A stretch of 38,310 nt of DNA from an uncultured Pelosinus sp. (GTDB lineage Bacteria; Bacillota; Negativicutes; DSM-13327), in NCBI GenBank assembly GCA_946415545.1, contig CAMKSY010000004.1, positions 1-38,310 on the forward strand, read 5' to 3'. The notes below the pieces were generated by a model that worked only from the letters and a program-made list of their open reading frames with translations, had not been told where the DNA came from and did no database searches. A program made the translations under genes and the position numbers. This document shows positions 32,226 to 38,310 of this stretch, in pieces (the first letter of the stretch is position 1; the number at the start of each line of letters is the position of its first letter).

Positions 32226-32825
32226 TTACTCATTACCAAACAATTTTTCCCAAGTACTTTTCAAAACTTGAATACTATCCTTTTCCCATTTGTTAACCGT
32301 GTATGCATGAAAACCATATAGATCACCAAATTCTTTTTTCGTCAGACCCAAGCTTTGGCGCAATGCCCGTATTTGCTGGCCTTGTCCATTGTATAAAAAA
32401 AGATTATACTCATCAAGCAATGCTGTGATTTCAACGCCAAAAAGTTCAGCAACTTTACTTAGCTTGTCCAAAGGATAAGGCATTTTTCTGTCTTCCTGTT
32501 CATAAGCACAATAAGTAGCACGATGAATTCCAGTTTTCCTAGCTACCTCTTTCTGCTGCAACCCTTTTTTATGTCTATAATAACGGAGCTTGTCCGACAC
32601 TGTAGCAATTTCAGAAGGGCCAGAATATTTAATATTAAACCTTTCCGCTTCAAGCAATTTGCGTGGTTGCAATAATTGAAAGCTGTGAATATATAATGGT
32701 GCATACTTGATACCGCCGAGAGAATGGCAGGTCATTATATGCATATGGGTAGCAAGACGTATAAACGGGTGCCATTTTTCATGATAACGAATCTGATTAG
32801 TATAATTCAAATCACTTTTAGCCAC
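32226..32825 (-). CDS. Regulator with two helix-turn-helix domains, overlapping the sigK fragment
   Basis: Residues 76-130 form one XRE domain (KLRYYRHKKGLQQKEVARKT, HRATYCAYEQEDRKMPYP) and residues 148-195 a second (IRALRQSLGLTKKEFGDLYG, AYTVNKWEKD). The N-terminal 70 residues (RYHEKWHPFIRLATHMHIM) are a separate unknown part. The GTG start shares one base with the TAG stop of the sigK fragment (TAGTG) and there is no visible ribosome site, so reinitiation after sigK translation is likely. If so, the gene may be expressed in the mother cell. A later start inside the frame cannot be excluded. Confidence 0.65.
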   Translation of the reverse strand: MAKSDLNYTNQIRYHEKWHPFIRLATHMHIMTCHSLGGIKYAPLYIHSFQLLQPRKLLEAERFNIKYSGPSEIATVSDKLRYYRHKKGLQQKEVARKTGIHRATYCAYEQEDRKMPYPLDKLSKVAELFGVEITALLDEYNLFLYNGQGQQIRALRQSLGLTKKEFGDLYGFHAYTVNKWEKDSIQVLKSTWEKLFGNE

Positions 32826-33175
32826 TATGTGAGAATAGCATTTTCAATACACCGCGCTGCATAGGTTGCTAAACGAATTTTTTTAGCAACATCAAACGTA
32901 TTAATTGCCTTTATTAAACCTATTGTACCAATGGAAATTAAATCATCAGTATCCTCTCCAGTATTGTCAAACTTTTTAACAATATGAGCTACTAATCTTA
33001 GGTTCCGTTCGATTAAAACATTCTTAGCATTTTCGTCACCATTCTTCAGCCGCTCCAGCTGTATCTGCTCCTCCTTCTCTGAAAGAGGCAAGGGAAATGT
33101 ATTATTGGTTACATAAGAAACTAGCACAGAAAGACTTTTTGCAATAGAAACCGCCAGTGCCATAAAAAAAGACAT
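32825..33175 (-). CDS. sigK: N-terminal half of pro-sigma-K (spoIVCB type), interrupted
   Basis: The product matches pro-sigma-K: hydrophobic pro-sequence ([16 protein letters not shown]), [51 protein letters not shown] and [12 protein letters not shown]. It then reads Ala-Ile-Leu-Thr-stop, whereas intact sigma-K continues Glu-Ile-Leu-Met-His-Leu-Arg. Regions 3 and 4 are missing and not found anywhere in this window. ATG 33175 lies nine bases after GGGGGTG. In B. subtilis the break of sigK by the skin element is at this same Asn-Glu codon pair, which suggests a skin-like element begins here, to the left. Confidence 0.9.
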   Translation of the reverse strand: MSFFMALAVSIAKSLSVLVSYVTNNTFPLPLSEKEEQIQLERLKNGDENAKNVLIERNLRLVAHIVKKFDNTGEDTDDLISIGTIGLIKAINTFDVAKKIRLATYAARCIENAILT

Positions 33176-33207
33176 CAAATTTTTCACCCCCGCAAATCAC
33201 TTGCTTC

Positions 33208-33215
33208 ATTGTATG
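33208..33215 (-). promoter_or_regulatory. Mother-cell type -10 element of sigK
   Basis: On the minus strand CATACAAT fits the sigma-E -10 consensus exactly and stands 33-40 bases before the sigK start. I see no clear -35 ATA at the proper spacing; a CAC 17 bases upstream would suit sigma-K. Confidence 0.5.
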
Positions 33216-33342
33216 GTATAATCGTCATTCTTGTGCCTGTTAATTTTTGTATATCGATTTCAAATCACTTATTAATTTTATTTTCTGTAAGACTTGCACC
33301 TTATGATTATATAGCATATAATCGCACAAGGAGAGTGATATA

Positions 33343-33432
33343 ATGGGACCATATATTGGAGATCTTCAGCTACTACTAGCGACAGTTCTTATAATCATCT
33401 ATATGTTATGGGATAAACTCTTTCCCGAATAA
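33343..33432 (+). CDS. 29-residue membrane peptide between sigK and yyaC
   Basis: ATG 33343 is preceded by AAGGAG at eight to nine bases. The product starts MGPYIGDLQLLLATVLIIIY and ends LWDKLFPE: a single helix. A CATATAAT box 20-30 bases upstream recalls a sporulation -10. It lies between two sporulation genes, so a small spore-membrane peptide is a reasonable guess. No family recognised. Confidence 0.5.
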   Translation: MGPYIGDLQLLLATVLIIIYMLWDKLFPE

Positions 33433-33440
33433 TAACATAT

Positions 33441-34016
33441 TCAATGATTGTATTTTTTATTGATTTGTATAAAATGTACTGCATCCCCTAGCATTTTGCC
33501 AATGCATTTACTTAATTTCATAACGATAGACAACGGCGTGCTTTGCAAGTCCAAATATCCTAGATATCCACTGGCATTAACTACTCCAATAATAGAAATA
33601 GTACCGATGCATGGCAATTTGTTACCAACAGCAATACCAGCCTCTAAGCTGCCTTCCCATATTTCAATATTCCCAATTTCATCTTTTTTCCCCAAACAAG
33701 CATCAACTGCAATAATAATCGGCTGATGGTACTGTTCCTTTATATTTTGAATCACATTTACTAAATTACCCGCATGAACAGGCATCTCTAAACTTCCGTA
33801 CACCGTGGATATTGTATGTTCTACTAAATAAGATCCTACTAAAGGACCAAGGGCATCACCAATATATCGATCTGAACCAATGCAAAGGATAATAATTTTT
33901 CTATTCTCTAATTCCTCCTGTTGTTTTAATAAATTTACCATATAATGATACATTTTAGAATAAACAATAATATCATTTACATTCACAATCAATTTTTCAA
34001 CGATTTTTTTTTCCAT
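33441..34016 (-). CDS. yyaC: Spore protease YyaC (DUF1256)
   Basis: CIGSDRYIGDALGPLVGSYL and MPVHAGNLVN, then IIAVDACLG mark the YyaC family, a homologue of the germination protease GPR and of hydrogenase-maturation HybD proteases. The length of 191 residues is normal. The family occurs only in spore formers. AGGAG lies eight bases before the ATG. It runs convergent with the 29-residue gene, with eight bases between the two stops and no terminator, so the transcripts overlap. Confidence 0.9.
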   Translation of the reverse strand: MEKKIVEKLIVNVNDIIVYSKMYHYMVNLLKQQEELENRKIIILCIGSDRYIGDALGPLVGSYLVEHTISTVYGSLEMPVHAGNLVNVIQNIKEQYHQPIIIAVDACLGKKDEIGNIEIWEGSLEAGIAVGNKLPCIGTISIIGVVNASGYLGYLDLQSTPLSIVMKLSKCIGKMLGDAVHFIQINKKYNH

Positions 34017-34169
34017 ATTATGATCTCCTCTTCTAATCTATCAATAAATATCTATGCTTACTTCCCATAAAGAAGACTTGATTAAGATTGAAGTATGAAC
34101 GTCACCTTAATCTTAGTCGCACTTATCCGCCGTACTAACCGCACTACGATAAACAGCCCCTATACTTAT

Positions 34170-34216
34170 ATACATAAAACCTCTTTGCTCAAATTTAGCA
34201 AAGAGGTTTTATGTAT
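34170..34216. terminator. Perfect 20-base hairpin upstream of the Na/Pi gene
   Basis: ATACATAAAACCTCTTTGCT (34170-34189) and its exact complement (34197-34216) around a seven-base loop, then seven A/T bases. It lies between divergently oriented genes yyaC and the transporter gene; it may be an attenuator in the transporter leader or a relic of a lost gene. Confidence 0.6.
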
Positions 34217-34293
34217 ATAAAAAAATTCTTTATTTCTATATCTACATTTATCATCATACATTATATTGCATAATGCAAGATGGAGGTAATGGA

Positions 34294-35223
34294 ATGTATG
34301 TCATGATCGCTTTGCTTTTAATTGGTATAACCTTGTTATTAGGTGGTATTTTCTTCATGCGCTTTGGACTTCAAAAATTATTATGGACTAAACTGCAAAC
34401 TTTCTTAGGGCAAATAACTAGCACACCGTTACGTGGTTTATTGATTGGCACCTTAGCGGCAGCTTTCATGCAAAGTAGTACTGCCGTATCTCTATTAACT
34501 ATAGGATTAGTTCATGCTCAATATTTATCCTTTTATCAAGGTTTAGGAATTATCTTAGGTGCTAATATTGGCACATGCTCAACGGTGCAATTAATGACAA
34601 TTGCAATACCAGAAAATATCATCATTCCTTTATTTCTATTTTTTTTGCTGTTCACAATTCTTTGCCGGAAGTTTCGATATCTTGGTATGGCAATCTCAGG
34701 CCTATTAAGTATGTTTATTGGTATGAGCATCTTATCAGAAGCCTTAAGTAATATCTCAGAATTTACAACTGTCATTGACTACTTACTAGCATCCCAAGAA
34801 AATGCACTTTATGGCATTGTCGGCGGTATTATTATTACTCTTCTATTTCAATCCAGCAGCGCAGCTACTGGAGTGCTAATGGTCTTAGCCAGTGATGGTA
34901 TCATCGACTTAACAACAGCGACCTATGTAGTCTATGGTAATAATATTGGCTCCTGCATATCATCCTTTATCGTTGGGGCTACTGCCTCTTTAGCTGCTAA
35001 ACGCTTAGCTGTAGCACATATTCTTCTTAATATATTCGGAGTTATTATTTTTTTCCCCTTGACTAGCGTACTCACAAAAATAGCCACCAGTCTTACAGCA
35101 GATTTTGCTGGACAAGTGGCTATCGTACATACACTCTTTAATGTCATTTCTTCATTAGCAGTACTTCCCATCATACACCAATATGCAAATTTAATAATGC
35201 TACTCATTCCCAAGAGAAGATAA
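34294..35223 (+). CDS. Na+/Pi-cotransporter family membrane protein
   Basis: Two inverted QSS repeats, AFMQSSTAVSLLTIGL and LLFQSSSAATGVLMVL, each followed by GANIGTC or GNNIGSC, define the PNaS (NptA) family. About eight hydrophobic helices; the C-terminal PhoU domain of the larger family members is absent. Start ATG 34294 lies seven bases after GGAGG, rather than the ATG at 34273. It should import phosphate with sodium or export a related anion. It is convergent with znuB, with only three bases between the stop codons. Confidence 0.85.
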   Translation: MYVMIALLLIGITLLLGGIFFMRFGLQKLLWTKLQTFLGQITSTPLRGLLIGTLAAAFMQSSTAVSLLTIGLVHAQYLSFYQGLGIILGANIGTCSTVQLMTIAIPENIIIPLFLFFLLFTILCRKFRYLGMAISGLLSMFIGMSILSEALSNISEFTTVIDYLLASQENALYGIVGGIIITLLFQSSSAATGVLMVLASDGIIDLTTATYVVYGNNIGSCISSFIVGATASLAAKRLAVAHILLNIFGVIIFFPLTSVLTKIATSLTADFAGQVAIVHTLFNVISSLAVLPIIHQYANLIMLLIPKRR

Positions 35224-35226
35224 CAT

Positions 35227-36048
35227 CTACTCTTTTCGCCTTTCTTTGAAAGCAATACATTGCCTGATGATTGTCATAAGAATATACAATAATATGGCTG
35301 TCATGACAATTGTACCGCCTGGAGCAATGTCCAGATAGAATGATGATGTTAATCCAACGAGTACAGATAACATCGAAAAAAACACTGCCCATCCCATCGT
35401 CGCCTTAAATCCCACTCGTAATAAATGAGCTGTGGCCACAGGTACGATCATCAAGGCGCTAACGAGCAAAATCCCAACAATCGTCATACCAACAACTACG
35501 ACCAACGCTGTTAATATGCTAAACAGCATATTAATCATTCCGGTGTTGATGCCAGCCACATTTGCAATATCTTCATCTAAAGACATTAACATTAACTTGT
35601 CAAATAAAAAATATACAATAAGTAAGACTAAAGTACCAGCGCCACCTATTGTTATTACATCGGTTAATGATACAGTAATAATACTGCCAAATAAAAAACT
35701 TAATAATCCTGTACTTGGCATTCGTGTCATAGTACTGAAAATAATAGCCATTGCTGCTCCAGCATAAAAGAATATTGCTAACCCCATATCAGCAAACGCC
35801 GTGTGCCTTCTACGAACTAATTCAATTCCTACTGCACCAGCTATCGTTAAGATCAAAGCTCCCACTACTGGATATAGCCCTACCATATATCCACCTGTAA
35901 CACCGGCAAAAGCAATATGCCCTAGTCCGTCTCCAATCAAAGATTGACGACGGACTACTACAAAGCTGCCGATTAGTGGACATACAATACCTGTAATTAA
36001 GCCTGCAAGCAATGCTCTTTGAATAAAGTCATATTGAAAAAATTCCAT
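35227..36048 (-). CDS. znuB: Zinc ABC transporter permease
   Basis: An ABC-3 family permease with about eight hydrophobic helices; GLGHIAFAGVTGGYMVGLYP and VVVRRQSLIGDGL are typical. The 273-residue length is normal. It follows the ATPase gene by nine bases and is the last gene of the zur-znuC-znuB operon. No substrate-binding protein (znuA) is in the window, so that gene must lie elsewhere. Manganese or iron cannot be ruled out, but the Fur-type regulator in front favours zinc. Confidence 0.85.
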   Translation of the reverse strand: MEFFQYDFIQRALLAGLITGIVCPLIGSFVVVRRQSLIGDGLGHIAFAGVTGGYMVGLYPVVGALILTIAGAVGIELVRRRHTAFADMGLAIFFYAGAAMAIIFSTMTRMPSTGLLSFLFGSIITVSLTDVITIGGAGTLVLLIVYFLFDKLMLMSLDEDIANVAGINTGMINMLFSILTALVVVVGMTIVGILLVSALMIVPVATAHLLRVGFKATMGWAVFFSMLSVLVGLTSSFYLDIAPGGTIVMTAILLYILMTIIRQCIAFKERRKE

Positions 36049-36057
36049 ATCTTCGCC

Positions 36058-36786
36058 TCACTGCCCTGTATAGTACCACAAATGTCGTGATTGGGCATGC
36101 GTATCATCAAACTCCTTGCTGCTACCAAAAAAACAAAGTTTGCGATTAATACATGCTACTTTATTTGCCCATGATACAGCTTTTTCAATATCATGGGATA
36201 CCATAACAATTGTAATACCAAGATTTTTATTTAATGTTCCTAATAATTCATAGATTCTGGCACTAGCCTCATAATCAATTCCACTAGTAGGCTCGTCTAA
36301 GAGCAATAGTTTTGGATTGGCAGCTAAGGCCATTGCTACCATTACTCTTTGCTGCTGCCCTCCTGAGAGCTCACCAATTCGCCGATCGCGCAGTCGCTCT
36401 ACACCTACTAATTCCATCATATGTTTTGTAATATGGGCAGCAGCTCGATGATTCTTCTTCGCAGCAGCAGCTCCCAAAGTTAGACCTAAAGCAACGACCT
36501 CTTTTACAGTTGCAGGAAATCCTTGTGCATTTTTCCCATAATTCTGAGGAACATAACCAATTAACCCATTTCCCTTTGCTGTAAATATATCTTTTCCAGC
36601 AATTTGAACTTGTCCTTTTGTTGGCTTTATAAGCCCAGCTATAATCTTAAGCATCGTACTTTTCCCTGCTCCATTAGGACCAACAACAGCAACAAAATCT
36701 CCTTGTGAAATCGTTAGAGATATATTATCGATCGCAACATTGGTATCATAGGAAAAATAAATATCAGACAATTTTACTTCACACAT
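36058..36786 (-). CDS. znuC: Zinc ABC transporter ATP-binding protein
   Basis: Walker A GPNGAGKST, Q-loop GYVPQNYG, signature LSGGQQQRV and Walker B KLLLLDEPTSGID followed by the switch His in VMVSHDIE. At 242 residues it is a standard single-domain ATPase for ZnuB. Twelve bases behind zur and nine before znuB. Confidence 0.9.
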   Translation of the reverse strand: MCEVKLSDIYFSYDTNVAIDNISLTISQGDFVAVVGPNGAGKSTMLKIIAGLIKPTKGQVQIAGKDIFTAKGNGLIGYVPQNYGKNAQGFPATVKEVVALGLTLGAAAAKKNHRAAAHITKHMMELVGVERLRDRRIGELSGGQQQRVMVAMALAANPKLLLLDEPTSGIDYEASARIYELLGTLNKNLGITIVMVSHDIEKAVSWANKVACINRKLCFFGSSKEFDDTHAQSRHLWYYTGQ

Positions 36787-36798
36787 TATCGTTTCTCC

Positions 36799-37227
36799 TC
36801 ACAGAGTTTTACAATTCGAACATAGGCCTAATAGTTCAACATTATGACGGATAAGTTCATATCCGCTCTTTCTAAGCAATTTTATAAATTCTTCATCAAT
36901 TGGACAAAAATCGATACAAACGGCCTCACCACATTTTACACAAACTACATGATGATGATGATTTGCATGTGCCAATTCATAACGTGTTCGTTCTTTCCCC
37001 ATTCCAGTTATCGGTATCAACACACCATTCTCAGTTAACATATTAATATTTCGATAGATCGTATCTAAACCTATATCATTGTATTCTTGACGTACTAAAT
37101 TCCAAATTTCATCTGCAGTTAATAAACCTGCAGTCTGCACTATTTTTTCCATAATGATACGCCGTTGAGGTGTTATGCGGTAACCTTTCTCCTTTAATTT
37201 CTTCATTACATCATATATCATATACAT
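36799..37227 (-). CDS. zur: Fur-family metalloregulator, probably Zur
   Basis: The winged helix (YRITPQRRIIMEKIVQTAG, then LDTIYRNINMLTENGVL) is followed by the metal-binding part with ELAHANHHHHVVC, two CxxC pairs (VCVKCGEA and GLCSNCKTL) for the structural zinc and His residues for the sensory site. PerR and Fur have the same outline; the znuCB genes downstream point to Zur. AAGGAAAAG precedes the ATG. It probably represses its own operon through the palindrome at 37247-37263. Confidence 0.8.
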   Translation of the reverse strand: MYMIYDVMKKLKEKGYRITPQRRIIMEKIVQTAGLLTADEIWNLVRQEYNDIGLDTIYRNINMLTENGVLIPITGMGKERTRYELAHANHHHHVVCVKCGEAVCIDFCPIDEEFIKLLRKSGYELIRHNVELLGLCSNCKTL

Positions 37228-37246
37228 CTTTTCCTTTTTTTACAAA

Positions 37247-37263
37247 TAATAAGATTCTTATTA
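37247..37263 (-). promoter_or_regulatory. Fur-family operator of zur-znuCB
   Basis: TAATAAGATTCTTATTA is a perfect palindrome of eight-base arms around one base, 20 bases before the zur start. The 7-1-7 layout is that of Fur, PerR and Zur boxes. Confidence 0.7.
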
Positions 37264-37460
37264 GAACTACAAAAAATAAGGTTACTATGCAAGTAAAAAA
37301 CCAAAAGCTGAACATCTATTGTTCTTGGCTAATGGCACTAGAACCCACTTAATACCAATTTATATACGATAAGAATAAACGTCAGGATTACCATTTAAGT
37401 GTTTTGGTAAAACCTAGCCTTCTTATATTATAATTTTCTAATTTAGTTTAAATAAAAGTA

Positions 37461-37479
37461 AGGAGGCATTTTGCCTCCT
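37461..37479 (-). terminator. Terminator of the NlpC/P60 gene
   Basis: On the minus strand AGGAGGC-AAAA-TGCCTCCT... hairpin (arms AGGAGGCA/TGCCTCCT overlap at the centre), then TACTTTTATTT; 11 bases after the stop codon. Confidence 0.7.
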
Positions 37480-37489
37480 ATAAACCACA

Positions 37490-38158
37490 TTATAAGACTC
37501 GGCGCGCTCCCAAGTAACGTGCCCCCCAATAACCGCTGTCTAATCGATCAACTACGACACCACGGCTAGAAGTAGCACTAATAAACTTTCCATTTCCCAC
37601 ATAAATACCAGAATGAGACGCACCAGCTTCATATGTAGTAAAGAACACTGTATCTCCCGGTTGCAAACGACTGTACGATACAGACTGTCCAACTCCATAC
37701 TGTTCATCAGCAGCTCTCGGCAGATAGACTCCAGCTTGTGCAAATACATATCGAGTAAAGCCCGAACAATCAAAACCATTTGGTGATGTGCCACCAAACA
37801 CATACGGCACGCCTTGATAACTCAAAGCTACCTGTATGACTCTTCGTATGATAGCACTGGAACTATCACGGCTTACTGGCATTTCTCTGCCCATAAGAGC
37901 ACGATATGTCTGCAGACCAATTACTCCATCAGCATCCAAGCCCCTGTCTTTTTGAAAATCTTTTACTGCATTTGCTGTTATTTCTCCAAAATCTCCATCA
38001 GCACTGCCAGCATTGTAACCAAGAGCATTCAATTGTGCTTGAATGTTAGCGATATCGTCTCCTTGGTCACCTTGATGATAGGCTGCAGCAGCGCAGGTTA
38101 CAGTCCCTGCACTTACCAAAACTAGTAAGAACACTACCATTCGAAAAAACTTAGCCAA
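37490..38158 (-). CDS. Exported cell-wall hydrolase: peptidoglycan-binding plus NlpC/P60
   Basis: Signal peptide (FFRMVVFLLVLVSAGTV, cleavage near CAAAA), then a PG-binding-1 domain (IANIQAQLNALGYNAGSADG, FQKDRGLDADGVIGLQTY) and a C-terminal NlpC/P60 domain. The catalytic Cys is in NGFDCSGFTRYVF (about residue 131) and the His in ASHSGIYVG (about 182). It is a gamma-D-glutamyl-diamino-acid endopeptidase type enzyme acting on cross-linked peptidoglycan. I take TTG 38158 as start, eight bases after AGAGGGG; the ATG at 38176 lies before that site and inside the riboswitch 3' end. It is controlled by the c-di-AMP riboswitch, as are many hydrolases of this type. Confidence 0.85.
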   Translation of the reverse strand: MAKFFRMVVFLLVLVSAGTVTCAAAAYHQGDQGDDIANIQAQLNALGYNAGSADGDFGEITANAVKDFQKDRGLDADGVIGLQTYRALMGREMPVSRDSSSAIIRRVIQVALSYQGVPYVFGGTSPNGFDCSGFTRYVFAQAGVYLPRAADEQYGVGQSVSYSRLQPGDTVFFTTYEAGASHSGIYVGNGKFISATSSRGVVVDRLDSGYWGARYLGARRVL

Positions 38159-38176
38159 TATGCATACCCCTCTCAC

Positions 38177-38300
38177 TAGCCTCCGAGGTTAGCTGACGGG
38201 TTAGGGTTGAGATCCCCCTACTTTCAGGCAAACGATAAAGCCGCCCTACACGTTTCACCCCAAAACTGTGGTTCCCCCGGTCCTGTGCCTTGATTAGGCA
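38177..38300 (-). ncRNA. c-di-AMP riboswitch (ydaO/yuaA)
   Basis: On the minus strand ACCGGGGGAACCACAGTTTT, TGGGGTGAAAC, TAGGGCGGC and AACCCGTCAGCTAACCTCGG occur in the order of the ydaO/yuaA aptamer, close to the B. subtilis ydaO sequence (CCCGACAGCTAACTCCGG). The aptamer 3' end is only 15-20 bases from the start codon and overlaps the ribosome-site region; no separate terminator is seen, so control of translation is possible. c-di-AMP would lower hydrolase synthesis. The 5' end runs to near the window edge; I have no view of its promoter. Confidence 0.9.
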
Positions 38301-38310
38301 TTTATAAAAC

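Noticed and set aside
37264-37460. Small frames between zur and the hydrolase gene
   Set aside because: AT-rich, without ribosome sites; I see only promoter DNA of zur here.
1-38310. CRISPR arrays
   Set aside because: No regularly spaced repeats were seen; the Cas4-like nuclease is not next to Cas1/Cas2 and belongs to the recombination operon.
1-38310. tRNA or rRNA genes as attachment sites
   Set aside because: No cloverleaf or rRNA sequence was recognised on either strand.

Overview
The window looks like part of a chromosome from a spore-forming Negativicute, probably a relative of Sporomusa or Pelosinus. It encodes a sporulation sigma factor fragment (sigma-K N-terminal half) and the spore protease YyaC. 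It also encodes an exported beta-barrel-like protein ending in Tyr-Lys-Phe, as expected of an outer-membrane protein, which fits a Firmicute with two membranes. Base composition is AT-rich throughout.

Layout. Positions 33175-38310 are ordinary chromosome: sigK 5' half (minus), a 29-residue peptide gene, yyaC, a Na/Pi-cotransporter-type gene, a zur-znuC-znuB operon with a Fur-family palindrome in front, and an NlpC/P60 cell-wall hydrolase behind a c-di-AMP (ydaO/yuaA) riboswitch. Positions 1-32825 are accessory DNA. They hold: two DUF4143 AAA ATPases; an XRE regulator / ImmA-type protease / PIN nuclease cassette; a possible replication initiator; a broken serine resolvase fused to a radC remnant; and a compact minus-strand operon of a Sak4-like recombinase ATPase, a Cas4/AddB-type PD-(D/E)XK nuclease, a RavA-like AAA+ ATPase, a ViaA-like vWA protein, three small or unassigned genes and RadC. 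After these come signalling genes (FxLYD membrane protein, vWA protein, metallophosphatase, Sel1-repeat protein, Ser/Thr kinase and two related helix-turn-helix-type proteins), then a plus-strand mobile-element module (ParB-like, 571-residue orphan, basic small protein, soluble FtsK/SpoIIIE-like ATPase, 56-residue peptide), a Fic enzyme and a two-HTH regulator.

The sigK reading frame stops immediately after region 2 (at Cys-Ile-Glu-Asn), the place where skin elements split sigK in Bacillus subtilis and Clostridioides difficile, and accessory DNA starts there. I infer that 1-32825 is the right-hand part of a skin-like element. The missing 3' half of sigK and a large serine recombinase would lie left of the window; neither is present here.

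A second pattern runs through the accessory DNA. Three times, on the minus strand, the 3' end and/or terminator hairpin of a gene is present twice as imperfect direct repeats, with an unrelated small cassette between the copies (XRE-ImmA-PIN; a 45-residue membrane peptide; the outer-membrane protein). This suggests a repeated way of adding genes behind terminators.
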